Positions 9,157-18,281 are shown, counted from the first letter of the stretch. The stretch is DNA of 64,000 nucleotides from Bacteroidales bacterium (GCA_026418905.1 JAOAAK010000003.1:62001-126000); one strand, 5' to 3'. Numbers and translations: made by a program. Notes: generated from the sequence alone by a model not told the origin.

Positions 9157-10194
9157 ATGGATAAAATAGCTTTTATATTTTTGTTATTGAGTTTTTCTAA
9201 TGTTTTTGCTCAAAGTGTAGGAGTTGGTTCATCTTTTTTTACTCCTGATGCTTCAGCTATGCTAGAAGTGCAAGCTACGAATAAGGGAATTCTTATACCT
9301 CGTGTAACTCTTACAGGAATTAACGATGCAGTTACTATCCCAAGTCCTGCTACCAGCTTACTGGTATACAATACGGGGGGAGCTTTACCTACAGGTTATT
9401 ACTACAATTCAGGCACGAGTGCCGCTCCGGTTTGGACAAAATTAATCACAACCCAAGACGCGTGGCTCATTAGAGGTAATGCTGCCACGGATCCTGTTAA
9501 CAATTTTATTGGCACAACTGATAATCAACCTCTAGTATTTAGAACTAATAATGTAGAAAGAATGAGAATTTTATCTACAGGTAATGTGGGGATAGGGACT
9601 TCGAACCCTACCCAAAGACTGGACGTAACTGGTAATATTCAATTTTCTGGAGCTCTTATGCCAAATGGAACAGCAGGTGCTAGCGGGCAATACCTTCGAT
9701 CTCAGGGAGCTGGACTTCCTCCCGTTTGGTTTTCTCCTGCTGCAACTCTTGTATATCAAAATGCATTTAACTCTACAGCAAATGTATGTGTTAACAATAA
9801 CGCATGGATGACACATCCAGGAGTCTCTGTTACACTTGCTTTACAAGCTGGTGATGTTGTCTTTGCTTGGGGCTATGGAGGTGCCATGGCAGATAATAAT
9901 TGCGATGGTACAACGGATGTTGTATATTGTTACATAGACGTAAGAATTGCAGTAAATGGTGCAGACTTTCCTGATGGAGCATGGGCAAGAGTGGGGGTTG
10001 ATTACTCTGGTTCAAATTACTCTCCATTTACTTCTTATTCCATTGCAGGTAGGTACACTGTTCCAGCCAATGGAAATTACACTTTTGAATTGCAAACTAG
10101 AAGAGCAAATACCGCTGGTGGCAACGCTATCACTGCCGGCGATAATACATCCGCTTTGCAATCAGGGATGATGTTAATGGTTTATCGACCTTAA
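9157..10194 (+). CDS. Secreted tail-fibre-like protein with probable jelly-roll C-terminus
   Basis: A 345-residue exported protein. The signal peptide is MDKIAFIFLLLSFSNVFA, cleaved near Ala-Gln. Residues ~20-110 (SFFTPDASAMLEVQATNKG, then PRVTLTGINDA) and the repeat-like NVGIGTSNPTQRLDVTGNI (~145-165) are typical of the trimeric fibre or head-domain proteins abundant in Bacteroidota secretomes. The last ~130 residues are Gly/Asn/aromatic rich and include VPANGNYTFELQTR, as in C1q/TNF-like jelly rolls; that part is inference. There is no T9SS sorting domain. Its function is unknown; a surface or adhesin role is the best guess. A small secreted protein follows 12 nt downstream. Confidence 0.65.
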   Translation: MDKIAFIFLLLSFSNVFAQSVGVGSSFFTPDASAMLEVQATNKGILIPRVTLTGINDAVTIPSPATSLLVYNTGGALPTGYYYNSGTSAAPVWTKLITTQDAWLIRGNAATDPVNNFIGTTDNQPLVFRTNNVERMRILSTGNVGIGTSNPTQRLDVTGNIQFSGALMPNGTAGASGQYLRSQGAGLPPVWFSPAATLVYQNAFNSTANVCVNNNAWMTHPGVSVTLALQAGDVVFAWGYGGAMADNNCDGTTDVVYCYIDVRIAVNGADFPDGAWARVGVDYSGSNYSPFTSYSIAGRYTVPANGNYTFELQTRRANTAGGNAITAGDNTSALQSGMMLMVYRP

Positions 10195-10206
10195 ACTTTA
10201 TGGATT

Positions 10207-10467
10207 ATGAAACAGAAAAAGCTTTTTTTCGTTTTATTAGTATGTTTGTTTTTTTCCGCTTTAAGAGGCCAGCATATATACAAAGATTCGCTATCGGTAA
10301 TATCAAACAAACTTTCCACTATAAAGGATATTCCAAACAAAGATACCTTGAAAGCTAAGAATCTCATCTCACATTGGAAGGAAAATGCATCATCCATCCC
10401 ACACCCACCAATAACTCCTGTTTCAAAAAAGGAAGAACTAAATATGTTCAGAGAATTAAAAAAATAA
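10207..10467 (+). CDS. Small secreted protein of unknown function
   Basis: 86 aa with a clear signal peptide (KQKKLFFVLLVCLFFSALRG, cleavage before Gln-His). The mature part is ~65 residues, basic and Ser/Lys/Pro rich, with no cysteine and no recognisable domain. The ATG is 12 nt after the stop of the fibre-like gene, so the two are likely co-transcribed, and it may accompany that protein. I do not recognise a family. Confidence 0.5.
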   Translation: MKQKKLFFVLLVCLFFSALRGQHIYKDSLSVISNKLSTIKDIPNKDTLKAKNLISHWKENASSIPHPPITPVSKKEELNMFRELKK

Positions 10468-10494
10468 AAAAATAAACTTTATCTCACTTTTTTA

Positions 10495-10502
10495 TATTTT
10501 TG
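10495..10502 (+). promoter_or_regulatory. -7 promoter element of the thiF-like gene
   Basis: TATTTTTG matches TAnnTTTG and ends 13 nt before the ATG at 10516. Confidence 0.5.
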
Positions 10503-10515
10503 CGTAAAAATTTAA

Positions 10516-11127
10516 ATGACATTTAATGAAATAAAAGAACGTTTATCTCAATGTCAAGTAGGAATTGCTGGATGTGGAGGTTTGGGTAGCAATTGTGCCC
10601 AAATGCTTTTAAGGACTGGTATAAAAAAGTTAATATTAGCTGATTACGATGTGGTTACTGAAAATAATTTAAATAGGCAATTTTTTTTCTACGACCAGAT
10701 AAATCAAAAGAAAGCTTTTACCCTAAAAGAAAATTTACTTCGAATTAACCCATTCGCACAGATCGAGGCTTTTGAAGTTTTTTTAACACCCGAAAAAGTG
10801 AGAGAAATTTTCTCAACTTGCGATGCTATTGTCGAAGCATTTGATCTTAAAGAACACAAACTCATGATCATTGAAACTGTGGAAACTTACTTTCCTGAAA
10901 AACTTCTAGTAAGTGTTTCTGGACTTGCTGGGTTGAATCATCTGGACAAATTTAAAGTCGTTCGGAATGGTAATTTGGTTTTAATTGGTGATTTTATGAA
11001 TGACGTATCTGAAGAAAATCCTCCTCTCGCGCCCAAAGTATCTATCGCTGCAGCCCTCGAAGCCATAGAAGTAATTAATTTTTTGTTGAATAAATCTCAA
11101 AATTGTAAATATGGAAACCCAAGTTAA
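10516..11127 (+). CDS. thiF: ThiF family 2 adenylyltransferase (sulfur carrier ThiS activation)
   Basis: A 203-residue E1-like enzyme expected to adenylate the C-terminal Gly of the sulfur carrier ThiS for thiazole synthesis. The nucleotide loop GIAGCGGLGSN is at ~18-28, followed by LILADYDVV (acidic residue that binds ribose) and NNLNRQFFFYDQI with the E1 Arg finger. The zinc-binding CXXC pairs of larger ThiF/MoeB proteins are absent. Short length and lack of zinc fit the family-2 ThiF of anaerobes. No thiS, thiG or thiH is nearby, so the thiamine role is inferred from family. The end overlaps the next gene by 17 nt. Confidence 0.8.
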   Translation: MTFNEIKERLSQCQVGIAGCGGLGSNCAQMLLRTGIKKLILADYDVVTENNLNRQFFFYDQINQKKAFTLKENLLRINPFAQIEAFEVFLTPEKVREIFSTCDAIVEAFDLKEHKLMIIETVETYFPEKLLVSVSGLAGLNHLDKFKVVRNGNLVLIGDFMNDVSEENPPLAPKVSIAAALEAIEVINFLLNKSQNCKYGNPS

Positions 11128-11431
11128 ATCATCGCTTCCGAATGCCCAAAATGCATACATATTAGGAATAATTTCTATTGTCCTAACTTTTACAGCTTTC
11201 ATCATTGGCCTAATTTTAGGTGTTGTAGCTATTTTAGAAGGGAACAGAGCTATCAAAATCTACGAAGAACAACCAGATTTATACGATACCAAAGAATATG
11301 AAAATGCCAAAACGGGTAAGCTTTTGGGCTGGATAAGTGTAGGTTTATCTACTTTTTTTCTACTCATATTTGTATTTGTGTTTATTGCTATTGCTATATT
11401 AAGCATTCAACAAACATTTTCTTTTAACTAA
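11111..11431 (+). CDS. CCC-motif-type small membrane protein
   Basis: 106 aa with two clusters of membrane segments: residues ~17-45 (YILGIISIVLTFTAFIIGLI) and ~75-102. Between them is a short loop containing NRAIKIYEEQPDLY and YENAKTGKLLGW. The NAxxxLGIxSI start and the NxxTGKxLGWI part match the small Bacteroidota membrane proteins called CCC-motif proteins, although the Cys triplet is replaced here by Thr-Phe-Thr. Function is unknown. It overlaps thiF by 17 nt, so it is probably co-expressed with it. Confidence 0.6.
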   Translation: METQVKSSLPNAQNAYILGIISIVLTFTAFIIGLILGVVAILEGNRAIKIYEEQPDLYDTKEYENAKTGKLLGWISVGLSTFFLLIFVFVFIAIAILSIQQTFSFN

Positions 11432-11452
11432 TGTAATGCATAAAAAAATTTT

Positions 11453-11460
11453 TAAATTTG
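11453..11460 (+). promoter_or_regulatory. -7 promoter element of the DUF4878-type lipoprotein gene
   Basis: TAAATTTG matches TAnnTTTG, 20 nt before the chosen ATG at 11481. It lies inside the longer open frame that begins at 11436, which argues for the later start. Confidence 0.5.
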
Positions 11461-11480
11461 CCCTATTAAAAAATAAGCTC

Positions 11481-11861
11481 ATGAAAAAGTTAGTAAGTAT
11501 TTTAATTGCTATCATTGTAACAATTGCTATAAGCAGTTGTTCTAATAAAGAAAAACCTGAACAGGTTGTGAAAAATTTCTTCGAGTATGTATCAAAAGCT
11601 GAATTTGACAAGGCAAAAGACTTATGTACCGGCAAAGTCAAACAAACTCTTGAAGAGATGGAAAAAACTATTAAAGAATCTCCAGATAAAAAATCAGAAC
11701 TATCCATCGAAATAAAAGATATACAATGTAAGATAGATGACAAAGGAAGTAAAGCCATCTGCACATTTAAAGCTAAAGCAAAAGATGATTCTGATTTTAA
11801 CGAAGGTAAAGCTGAATTGACAAAAGAAGATGGAAAGTGGAAAATTGAGGACATAGACTAG
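11481..11861 (+). CDS. DUF4878-type lipoprotein
   Basis: 126 aa from the ATG at 11481. The N-terminus MKKLVSILIAIIVTIAISSC ends in a lipobox with Cys20, giving an inner- or outer-membrane lipoprotein. The remainder is one small alpha+beta (NTF2-like) domain beginning PEQVVKNFFEYVSKAEFDKA and ending GKAELTKEDGKWKIED, the pattern of DUF4878/lumazine-like lipoproteins of Bacteroidota. No catalytic residues are recognised. The frame stays open upstream to 11436, but a promoter element falls inside that stretch. Confidence 0.75.
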   Translation: MKKLVSILIAIIVTIAISSCSNKEKPEQVVKNFFEYVSKAEFDKAKDLCTGKVKQTLEEMEKTIKESPDKKSELSIEIKDIQCKIDDKGSKAICTFKAKAKDDSDFNEGKAELTKEDGKWKIEDID

Positions 11862-11882
11862 AAAAATATTTTAACTTTTTTG

Positions 11883-11916
11883 AACCTCATCATTTAAATG
11901 ATGAGGTTTTTTATTT
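11883..11916 (+). terminator. Intrinsic terminator after the lipoprotein gene
   Basis: A perfect 26-base palindrome at 11883-11908 (AACCTCATCATTT and its complement) is followed by TTTTATTT. It starts 21 nt after the stop codon. Confidence 0.85.
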
Positions 11917-11941
11917 CATTAATTTATTCAACAATCTTTAT

Positions 11942-11949
11942 TATTTTTG
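11942..11949 (+). promoter_or_regulatory. -7 promoter element of the GH18 gene
   Basis: TATTTTTG matches TAnnTTTG and ends 15 nt before the ATG at 11965. Confidence 0.5.
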
Positions 11950-11964
11950 AAAAAATGCTTTTGA

Positions 11965-14871
11965 ATGAAAAAAGCAATTATTATTGTTTTTTCATTGGCT
12001 TTTGTTTTTAGGAACTTCATTATAGCTCAATATATTCCAATTCATCTTTTGCATCAACAAGAATTTGGCTCTATAACCTTTGAGCCTTCTACTCCAATAA
12101 CAAGTAAGAATAACTCATCATGTCAGCTCGAAAAAATTATTTTTGGATGGCATCCTTATTGGTCGAACGGTCTGGAGGTCAATTATCAATGGAATCTGAT
12201 CTCGGATCTATGCTATTTCAGCTATGAATTTGATCCTGCTACAGGCAATCCAACCAACACACACAATTGGGCAACAGCATCTGTTGTAACTACTGCTCTA
12301 AATCAGGGCAAAAGAGTCAGTCTATGCATAACTCTTTTTTCAAATCATGGAACTTTTCTTACTTCTTCTACTGCAAGAAGTAATCTTATTACCAATGTTC
12401 TCAATGCAGTTCAAAACAGAAATGCACATGGAATCAATATCGATTTTGAAGGAGTAAGTAGTACTTATAAAACTCAATTAACTAGTTTTATACAACAAAT
12501 CGCAGATTCTCTACACCAACGTATCCCTAACTCTATTCTTACTGTTGCTCTTCCAGCTGTCGACTGGAGCAATGTGTGGGACATAGCTGCCTTGAATTCG
12601 TACGTTGATTATTTTATCATTATGGGGTATGATTATTACTACAGTGGAAGTACAACTGCAGGTCCCTCAGCTCCACTTTATACCTTCGGAAGTTTTGATT
12701 ATAACTATAGCAGAACCATTACTTCTTATCTAAATAAAGGTATTCCTCCCCAAAAACTTTTGATGGGTGTTCCCTATTATGGCATTGAATGGCAAACTAC
12801 ATCGCTTACCATACCTTCTTCAACGGTGACTACAGGATCGAGTCGAACATACAAAACTGTTCGTACCAATGCTTCTGGAAATTACAATTCCGCCAACCAA
12901 CGTTGGGAAGCTAATAGCATGAGCAACTATTGGGCTTACACGTCGGCAGGCAAATACTATCAGTGCTGGGTAGACAACGTCAAAAGCATGGCGAGAAAGT
13001 TTGAATTTATTAACATGAGGGGACTAGCAGGTATAGGTATTTGGGCATTAGGCTATGATGATGGATACACAGATTTTTGGGACCTTATCGCTAGCAAATT
13101 TTCTACCTGTTCGAATGTTGCTTGTTCCGACACCATCTACGATATGGGTGGCCCAGGGAGAAATTATTATGACAATGAAAATCTTGTCTTCACCTTACGC
13201 CCAACCAATGCCGTCCGTGTAATGATACAATTTCATCAATTCGAACTTGAAGCGGGATATGATAGCTTGTGGATTTACGACGGACCAAACACATCTTCTC
13301 CACTCATCGGGGGTTATTCTGGAACCAACTCTCCAGGCAATATTTCCTCAACGCAGCCATACCTAACCATACGATTCCGTAGCAATGGCACTACTACTAA
13401 AATAGGATGGATGGCAACCTATCAATGCATCTACGATGATATTCCCCCTATCACATCCATTCTTCCCTATTCCCAATGGATAACCGATACAACTTGGATT
13501 TATTTCGAAGATCAAGACAATACCGAAGTCATTTATCAGTTTTGGAATTTAGCACAATTTAAGAACCAAACCTATCGAGGAGATCCTAATCAAGGTTTTT
13601 TATATGAAACATTCGATGATTCTCTACCAACGAATGCCATTACATACGTTGGGGATTGGACTGTCTCACAATCAACCCTGATCCAGCTTGATTCCTCCGA
13701 AGGCAACACCAACTTATCTTTCCCTCTTAAGCAAGACAGCTCTCACATTTACCTTTATTCTTTGCGTTTTCGGTTTGGTTCCCCTGATCATACCAACAAT
13801 CGTCGATGTGGTTTTCATTATTTCTGCAGTGATCCTTCCCAAATTAATAGAGGAAATAGCTATATGGCATGGTTCAGATGCGATAATCAAAAAGTACAAA
13901 TGTACAAATACATCAATAACACCATGTATCTCATAAAAGATGTAACTTATCCTTTTACTCCATGGCAATGGTACGAAGCTAAAGTTTTATACAACCCCAT
14001 GACTGGCTATCATGCAGTATGGATTAATAACACATTTGTCACTAGTTGGACAGATGCTTCTTTTTATCGTCAGGGCATAGCTATCTCACTTCGTACTGGC
14101 AACAGTAAAGTTTGGTTTGATGATTTTAAAGTCTTTTTGAATCGCCTCGACAGTGTTTTACTTACCGTTGGTACAGATTCCAACAATTTAATATGGGTTC
14201 AGAATCCCAACCCAACAACACCAGCTGCTTTGGTATCATCGCTAGTCATCGATAAATACCAACTCATTTCTAACCTTTATAGTAAAGAATTACATGTCGA
14301 TTACACTCCACCAACACCCGTATTAACGGTGAATGATTTTGGTTTAAGTGGTCCTGACTATGACGAAATCATATCACCTATTCCTCTTACCTACAATGCC
14401 ACCTGGGTACCATCTACAGATGCTCAAAGCGGACTATCAAAATACATTCTATATCTTTACAAAAACCATTGTCACGACGAACTTATTTATGGCCCTATTG
14501 AGGTTCAAGATACTTTTTCTTTCCTTACTAATATTGAATCAGGATATCAGTATTTTCTAAGTATTCAAGCTCAAAACAAGGCTGGATTAATAAGTTCTAC
14601 CACCTGTTCAGATGGGATTAGTGTCCTCTTACCAACAGAAATCGAACATGTAAAAAATATCGCATACCTTTACCCCAATCCATGTACTTCTGAACTATTC
14701 ATTAGTGCCTCAAAAGAAACAAAAGCTCATATCTTTGATGTAACGGGCCAGTTAGTAAAAGAGATACTACTTGATACCCCCATAACAAGAATTGACATTG
14801 CTAACCTATCGGCTGGTTTCTATTTTATAAAAACTGAAAGCGGGGAATATTTGCACTTTATAAAGAAATAG
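11965..14871 (+). CDS. T9SS-exported GH18-family glycoside hydrolase with CUB and LamG-like domains
   Basis: A 968-residue secreted multidomain protein. It has a signal peptide (~1-21) and a GH18 TIM barrel (~55-385) with the catalytic strand GINIDFEG (D160, E162) and the conserved YDYYYSG and LMGVPYYGIEW strands. A CUB domain follows (~385-470) with C..YDSLWIYDGPN. Next is a concanavalin/LamG-like region (~545-710), a fibronectin-like stretch, and a T9SS type A sorting domain (~890-968; YPNPCTSELFIS ... LSAGFYFIKTESGE). The catalytic motif resembles YaaH/SleL-type hydrolases, so the substrate may be chitin-like or peptidoglycan-derived glycans. The 3' end overlaps the convergent lptF/G-like gene by 14 nt. 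Confidence 0.85.
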   Translation: MKKAIIIVFSLAFVFRNFIIAQYIPIHLLHQQEFGSITFEPSTPITSKNNSSCQLEKIIFGWHPYWSNGLEVNYQWNLISDLCYFSYEFDPATGNPTNTHNWATASVVTTALNQGKRVSLCITLFSNHGTFLTSSTARSNLITNVLNAVQNRNAHGINIDFEGVSSTYKTQLTSFIQQIADSLHQRIPNSILTVALPAVDWSNVWDIAALNSYVDYFIIMGYDYYYSGSTTAGPSAPLYTFGSFDYNYSRTITSYLNKGIPPQKLLMGVPYYGIEWQTTSLTIPSSTVTTGSSRTYKTVRTNASGNYNSANQRWEANSMSNYWAYTSAGKYYQCWVDNVKSMARKFEFINMRGLAGIGIWALGYDDGYTDFWDLIASKFSTCSNVACSDTIYDMGGPGRNYYDNENLVFTLRPTNAVRVMIQFHQFELEAGYDSLWIYDGPNTSSPLIGGYSGTNSPGNISSTQPYLTIRFRSNGTTTKIGWMATYQCIYDDIPPITSILPYSQWITDTTWIYFEDQDNTEVIYQFWNLAQFKNQTYRGDPNQGFLYETFDDSLPTNAITYVGDWTVSQSTLIQLDSSEGNTNLSFPLKQDSSHIYLYSLRFRFGSPDHTNNRRCGFHYFCSDPSQINRGNSYMAWFRCDNQKVQMYKYINNTMYLIKDVTYPFTPWQWYEAKVLYNPMTGYHAVWINNTFVTSWTDASFYRQGIAISLRTGNSKVWFDDFKVFLNRLDSVLLTVGTDSNNLIWVQNPNPTTPAALVSSLVIDKYQLISNLYSKELHVDYTPPTPVLTVNDFGLSGPDYDEIISPIPLTYNATWVPSTDAQSGLSKYILYLYKNHCHDELIYGPIEVQDTFSFLTNIESGYQYFLSIQAQNKAGLISSTTCSDGISVLLPTEIEHVKNIAYLYPNPCTSELFISASKETKAHIFDVTGQLVKEILLDTPITRIDIANLSAGFYFIKTESGEYLHFIKK

Positions 14872-16318
14872 ATTTTTCTTTCAGTATTTTCAGTTTTATC
14901 AAAAGCCTATTGATGGCTTTTGTCCAAGCATCCAGTTCGAGGATTGGTTTTTCTCGTATGACATTATACATAAGCCATATTCCAATAGGAAAAGTAAGAA
15001 ATGTCGATGCCCACATGCCCCAAAAAGGAGGAAGTGTCATTTCACGAACAAATTTTTCAAAAATTATAGAAATCATGTAGTAGAAAATAAACACAATGAT
15101 TGACACTACCAAAGGAAGACCGAACCCTCCTTTGCGAATGATGGCACCCAATGGTGCACCTATAAAAAACATTATTAAACACGCAATAGCCAGTGTAAAT
15201 TTTCGATGAAATTCAATATAATGCCGCATGATTAACTCACGGTTATTTTGTTTTTCACGCTTATAATTATCAGCCAACATCAAATGCATTCTTGCAATTC
15301 CAACAGCATCTCGACGTATATTTTTTTTCTCTTCTTCAGTAAACATCTTGTCAATTTCGTCCCATGAGGAAATATTATATGTTTTATGCTGAATCGTAGA
15401 TTGTTGTTTAAAAGCCATATTGGAATAAAAGTGTAAACCACTAAATACTTGTTCACAATAAATATTTAGACGTTGATAAAATTGATTTTTTAAAGTATCG
15501 ATTTGCCTCAAAAGCTGAATGACATTCATCATCTGAAAATGACTTTTGAAGAGATCTTCATTGGTTTGCATGCTGGCAAAACCGCTTAAATCAAAACGGA
15601 TGACTTCTTCCTTAAACACAAATCGTTCAAAAGGAAAGCGAACATTAGCATGAGCAACATCCCGCCTCTCTGTATAGCTAACTCCATCAAAAAGAGTCAG
15701 AATAAGCGTTCGCTTATCGGGTGTAATCTCCATATAGCCTTTTTTAGCAATTAAAAAGGAAAGTCCACCTGCAGGCTTTGTTAAGTCATAAATTACAATG
15801 TTTTCAAGAGTTTTGCCATCTTTTCCTTTTTTACTTACTTTGATGATATAGCCTTCGATTTCATCATAAAAAACACCGGGTTTTAGATTAAAAGCTGGTT
15901 TTTGTTCACGCACACTAAAAAGCAATGCATACATTTTAAGGTTTGCTTGAGGCAGTATATTGTTATTAAAATAAAAAGCAAACAATGCAAGAAAGGTAAT
16001 AAAAATAAAATAAGGTTGAGTTAACTTTCTAAATGAAATCCCAGAAGATTTTACGGCAATCAGTTCATAATGCTCACCCAATGAACCAAAAGTCATCAGA
16101 GAAGCTAATAGCACCGATAAAGGTAAAGCCATTGGTACAAACGTCGTTGATGCATAAAAAAGAAGTTTAAACAGCATCCACCCTTCAATACCTTTCCCCA
16201 CCAAATCATCTATGTATTTCCATAAAAATTGCATGAGCAAAACAAAAATGGAAAGAAAAAACGTAAGCAACCATGGTTTAACAAAAGACAATAATACCCA
16301 GCGATGAAATATTTTCAT
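14858..16318 (-). CDS. LptF/LptG family permease
   Basis: 486 aa. It is an inner-membrane subunit of the LptB2FG ABC transporter that extracts lipopolysaccharide from the inner membrane. Three N-terminal membrane helices (~12-34, 52-74, 98-116) contain SVLLASLMTFGSLGEHYELIA and KSSGISFRKL, the family coupling-helix region. A long periplasmic beta-jellyroll part follows, then three C-terminal helices including GAPLGAIIRKGGFGLPL. The single gene may work as a homodimer or with a second LptF/G elsewhere; the sequence does not tell which of the two it is. It follows the cyanophycinase-like gene by 6 nt. Confidence 0.88.
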   Translation of the reverse strand: MKIFHRWVLLSFVKPWLLTFFLSIFVLLMQFLWKYIDDLVGKGIEGWMLFKLLFYASTTFVPMALPLSVLLASLMTFGSLGEHYELIAVKSSGISFRKLTQPYFIFITFLALFAFYFNNNILPQANLKMYALLFSVREQKPAFNLKPGVFYDEIEGYIIKVSKKGKDGKTLENIVIYDLTKPAGGLSFLIAKKGYMEITPDKRTLILTLFDGVSYTERRDVAHANVRFPFERFVFKEEVIRFDLSGFASMQTNEDLFKSHFQMMNVIQLLRQIDTLKNQFYQRLNIYCEQVFSGLHFYSNMAFKQQSTIQHKTYNISSWDEIDKMFTEEEKKNIRRDAVGIARMHLMLADNYKREKQNNRELIMRHYIEFHRKFTLAIACLIMFFIGAPLGAIIRKGGFGLPLVVSIIVFIFYYMISIIFEKFVREMTLPPFWGMWASTFLTFPIGIWLMYNVIREKPILELDAWTKAINRLLIKLKILKEKSISL

Positions 16319-16324
16319 ATTAAG

Positions 16325-18274
16325 TTAGAATGTTTCATTACTAAAAAGCAATAAAAAATCTGAAAGCTTATCAATTTTAAAAGTAACCTGACGTCCTTTC
16401 TTGGTTTGAAAATTCCAAACTCCTGTTGCCATATCATCAAAACTAACCAAACAAAAACCATTTTCATCACATTGAAAAATTTTGTTGTTTATAGTCAGAG
16501 TTCCTTTCGCACATGGTTCCGTTAGCAAAATCAAGGACCTAGTTTCGTCATCATATGCATAGTCGTAAAAGCTGAAATGAACTATCCAGTTTATATTAGT
16601 TCTATGAGCTAAAATACCAATCTTTGTTTCCTTATTTTCGTTGAAATTATCAGTAATGGAAGGAGCTATATGGAGAAAATATGGAACATTGACTAAATCA
16701 ACCATTTTTATAGAAGCCACAATATTGGAATAAGAAATTTGAGTGAAACTACTCAATTGAATATTGGGATAATGTTTGTCCTTAAAACCAAAATTCTTTA
16801 TCTCCACTTCTTTTCGGTACCACTTTGAATCAGATCTTTTGTGAAATATCATAGCTGGAAGAGCTTCATAAGAATTTAACGAAGGATATACATCACTACT
16901 ATTTTCGTCCCTATCATTTATTATCAGACCATACGATAAATGCAAATTTGATGAAACGAGTTGATTTTGGATAAGTTTATTGAATTTGTCCTTTCCGAAA
17001 ATGTCAGGTTCTACGATATAATCAGGAAGGTCATTGCTTTCAACCTCAATACCTTCGAAAACCAATGATTGAACGACAAAATATTTATGAACGGATCTTT
17101 TCACCTTGTCGCCATGAGAAAGGCAATGAATAAGAAAAGAGAAATTAGTTTCCTTTTTTGCTAACAGTACTGTTCCACTCCCTACCACTCGTAACTCATC
17201 AGCTGAAAGTATAGCTGCTGTGTCTTCGTCTACGCCTATTCCCCACATCTCTGTATTGTTTCCAGCTAAATACTCAACAGCACGCAACAATCTCCCTTGT
17301 CTTCCTCTTTGACTAAAATGCGTGTCGACGATCATATTATCCGGGAGTATTCCTAATCCTTTTCCTATTATTAAGCCATTTTTTACAATGGGAAAACTTT
17401 CAGGATCGTTGATTTCGTCTTTTAACTTTTCAATGTAGGGTGCTTCTAACCATGAAAAAGCACTTCCTCCCGACATGAGCATCAACTTTGATAAAGAAGC
17501 TGCTCCAGCACTAGTACCTGCTATTATTGTACCCTTTTTATGTAAGTATTTTATAACTTGCAGAAGCAATGTTTCCCGGCCATCAGGATAGAAAAAAAGT
17601 GCAACATAACGTGCCTGATTCCCACCTGTTAAGAAAATAACATGGTAGTTACCTTTGAGTAATTTGCTTGCAATTCCAGGATTAATTGAACCAGTTTTCC
17701 ATAAAGATTCATTGATATCTGGATATGTACTTTCATCATTGATGACATGGTCTGGATCGTTAGTTGGTCGAGCATTGGTGTAGGGGTCATCAATCAAAGC
17801 AACGGGAACAATCCAAAAACACTCATTGTTGTCAAGACTTGAAAAGTCAAATTTCCCATTCAAAACCGGTATCTTATCATAATTTAACCTCAAACCACAA
17901 TATTTTTCAAATCTCACCCAACGATCCATACCCGCAGCATAGGGATTAGCTGAACCCGCCGGAATAAATGCGATGCGAGTATTTTCTTTTTCACCAGATG
18001 CTTCCACAATTGCTTGATGAATGGAAAAAGACTTATCAGCGCCGCCAATAATAAATATTTTACCAGGGCAATTTGCCGTAGAATCATTTATTTCATAATG
18101 AAAAGTTAGGATTTCATGATGATTTTTTTTTACATAAAGAGTTGTGGTGTTTTCTAGCAAAAAAGGACCATAATAAGAGAAAAATTTCTCTCCATCAAAG
18201 CTGTATTCAACAACATCTTTAGAAAGTTCAATAATAATCGGTTCATTATAGATACCTGGTTCTGGCTTTATCAT
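16325..18274 (-). CDS. Cyanophycinase-like peptidase S51 family protein with accessory domains
   Basis: 649 aa. Residues ~1-68 resemble a chitobiase/hexosaminidase C-terminal beta domain (VEYSFDGEKFFSYYGPF). Residues ~70-390 form the S51 hydrolase core: FIIGGADKS, VIFLTGGNQAR, the nucleophile elbow AGTSAGAAS (Ser255) and WGIGVDEDTAAIL, as in cyanophycinase, which degrades beta-Asp-Arg polymer to dipeptides. A further ~250 residues have no family I recognise. No signal peptide is visible. No cyanophycin synthetase or isoaspartyl dipeptidase is nearby, so the substrate is uncertain. Divergent from the polyamine genes and 6 nt upstream of lptF/G. Confidence 0.75.
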   Translation of the reverse strand: MIKPEPGIYNEPIIIELSKDVVEYSFDGEKFFSYYGPFLLENTTTLYVKKNHHEILTFHYEINDSTANCPGKIFIIGGADKSFSIHQAIVEASGEKENTRIAFIPAGSANPYAAGMDRWVRFEKYCGLRLNYDKIPVLNGKFDFSSLDNNECFWIVPVALIDDPYTNARPTNDPDHVINDESTYPDINESLWKTGSINPGIASKLLKGNYHVIFLTGGNQARYVALFFYPDGRETLLLQVIKYLHKKGTIIAGTSAGAASLSKLMLMSGGSAFSWLEAPYIEKLKDEINDPESFPIVKNGLIIGKGLGILPDNMIVDTHFSQRGRQGRLLRAVEYLAGNNTEMWGIGVDEDTAAILSADELRVVGSGTVLLAKKETNFSFLIHCLSHGDKVKRSVHKYFVVQSLVFEGIEVESNDLPDYIVEPDIFGKDKFNKLIQNQLVSSNLHLSYGLIINDRDENSSDVYPSLNSYEALPAMIFHKRSDSKWYRKEVEIKNFGFKDKHYPNIQLSSFTQISYSNIVASIKMVDLVNVPYFLHIAPSITDNFNENKETKIGILAHRTNINWIVHFSFYDYAYDDETRSLILLTEPCAKGTLTINNKIFQCDENGFCLVSFDDMATGVWNFQTKKGRQVTFKIDKLSDFLLLFSNETF

Positions 18275-18281
18275 TTTTTCA

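Noticed and set aside
11399-11854. 151-aa minus-strand frame opposite the DUF4878 lipoprotein
   Set aside because: The plus-strand frame has promoter, lipobox and terminator; the minus frame has none.
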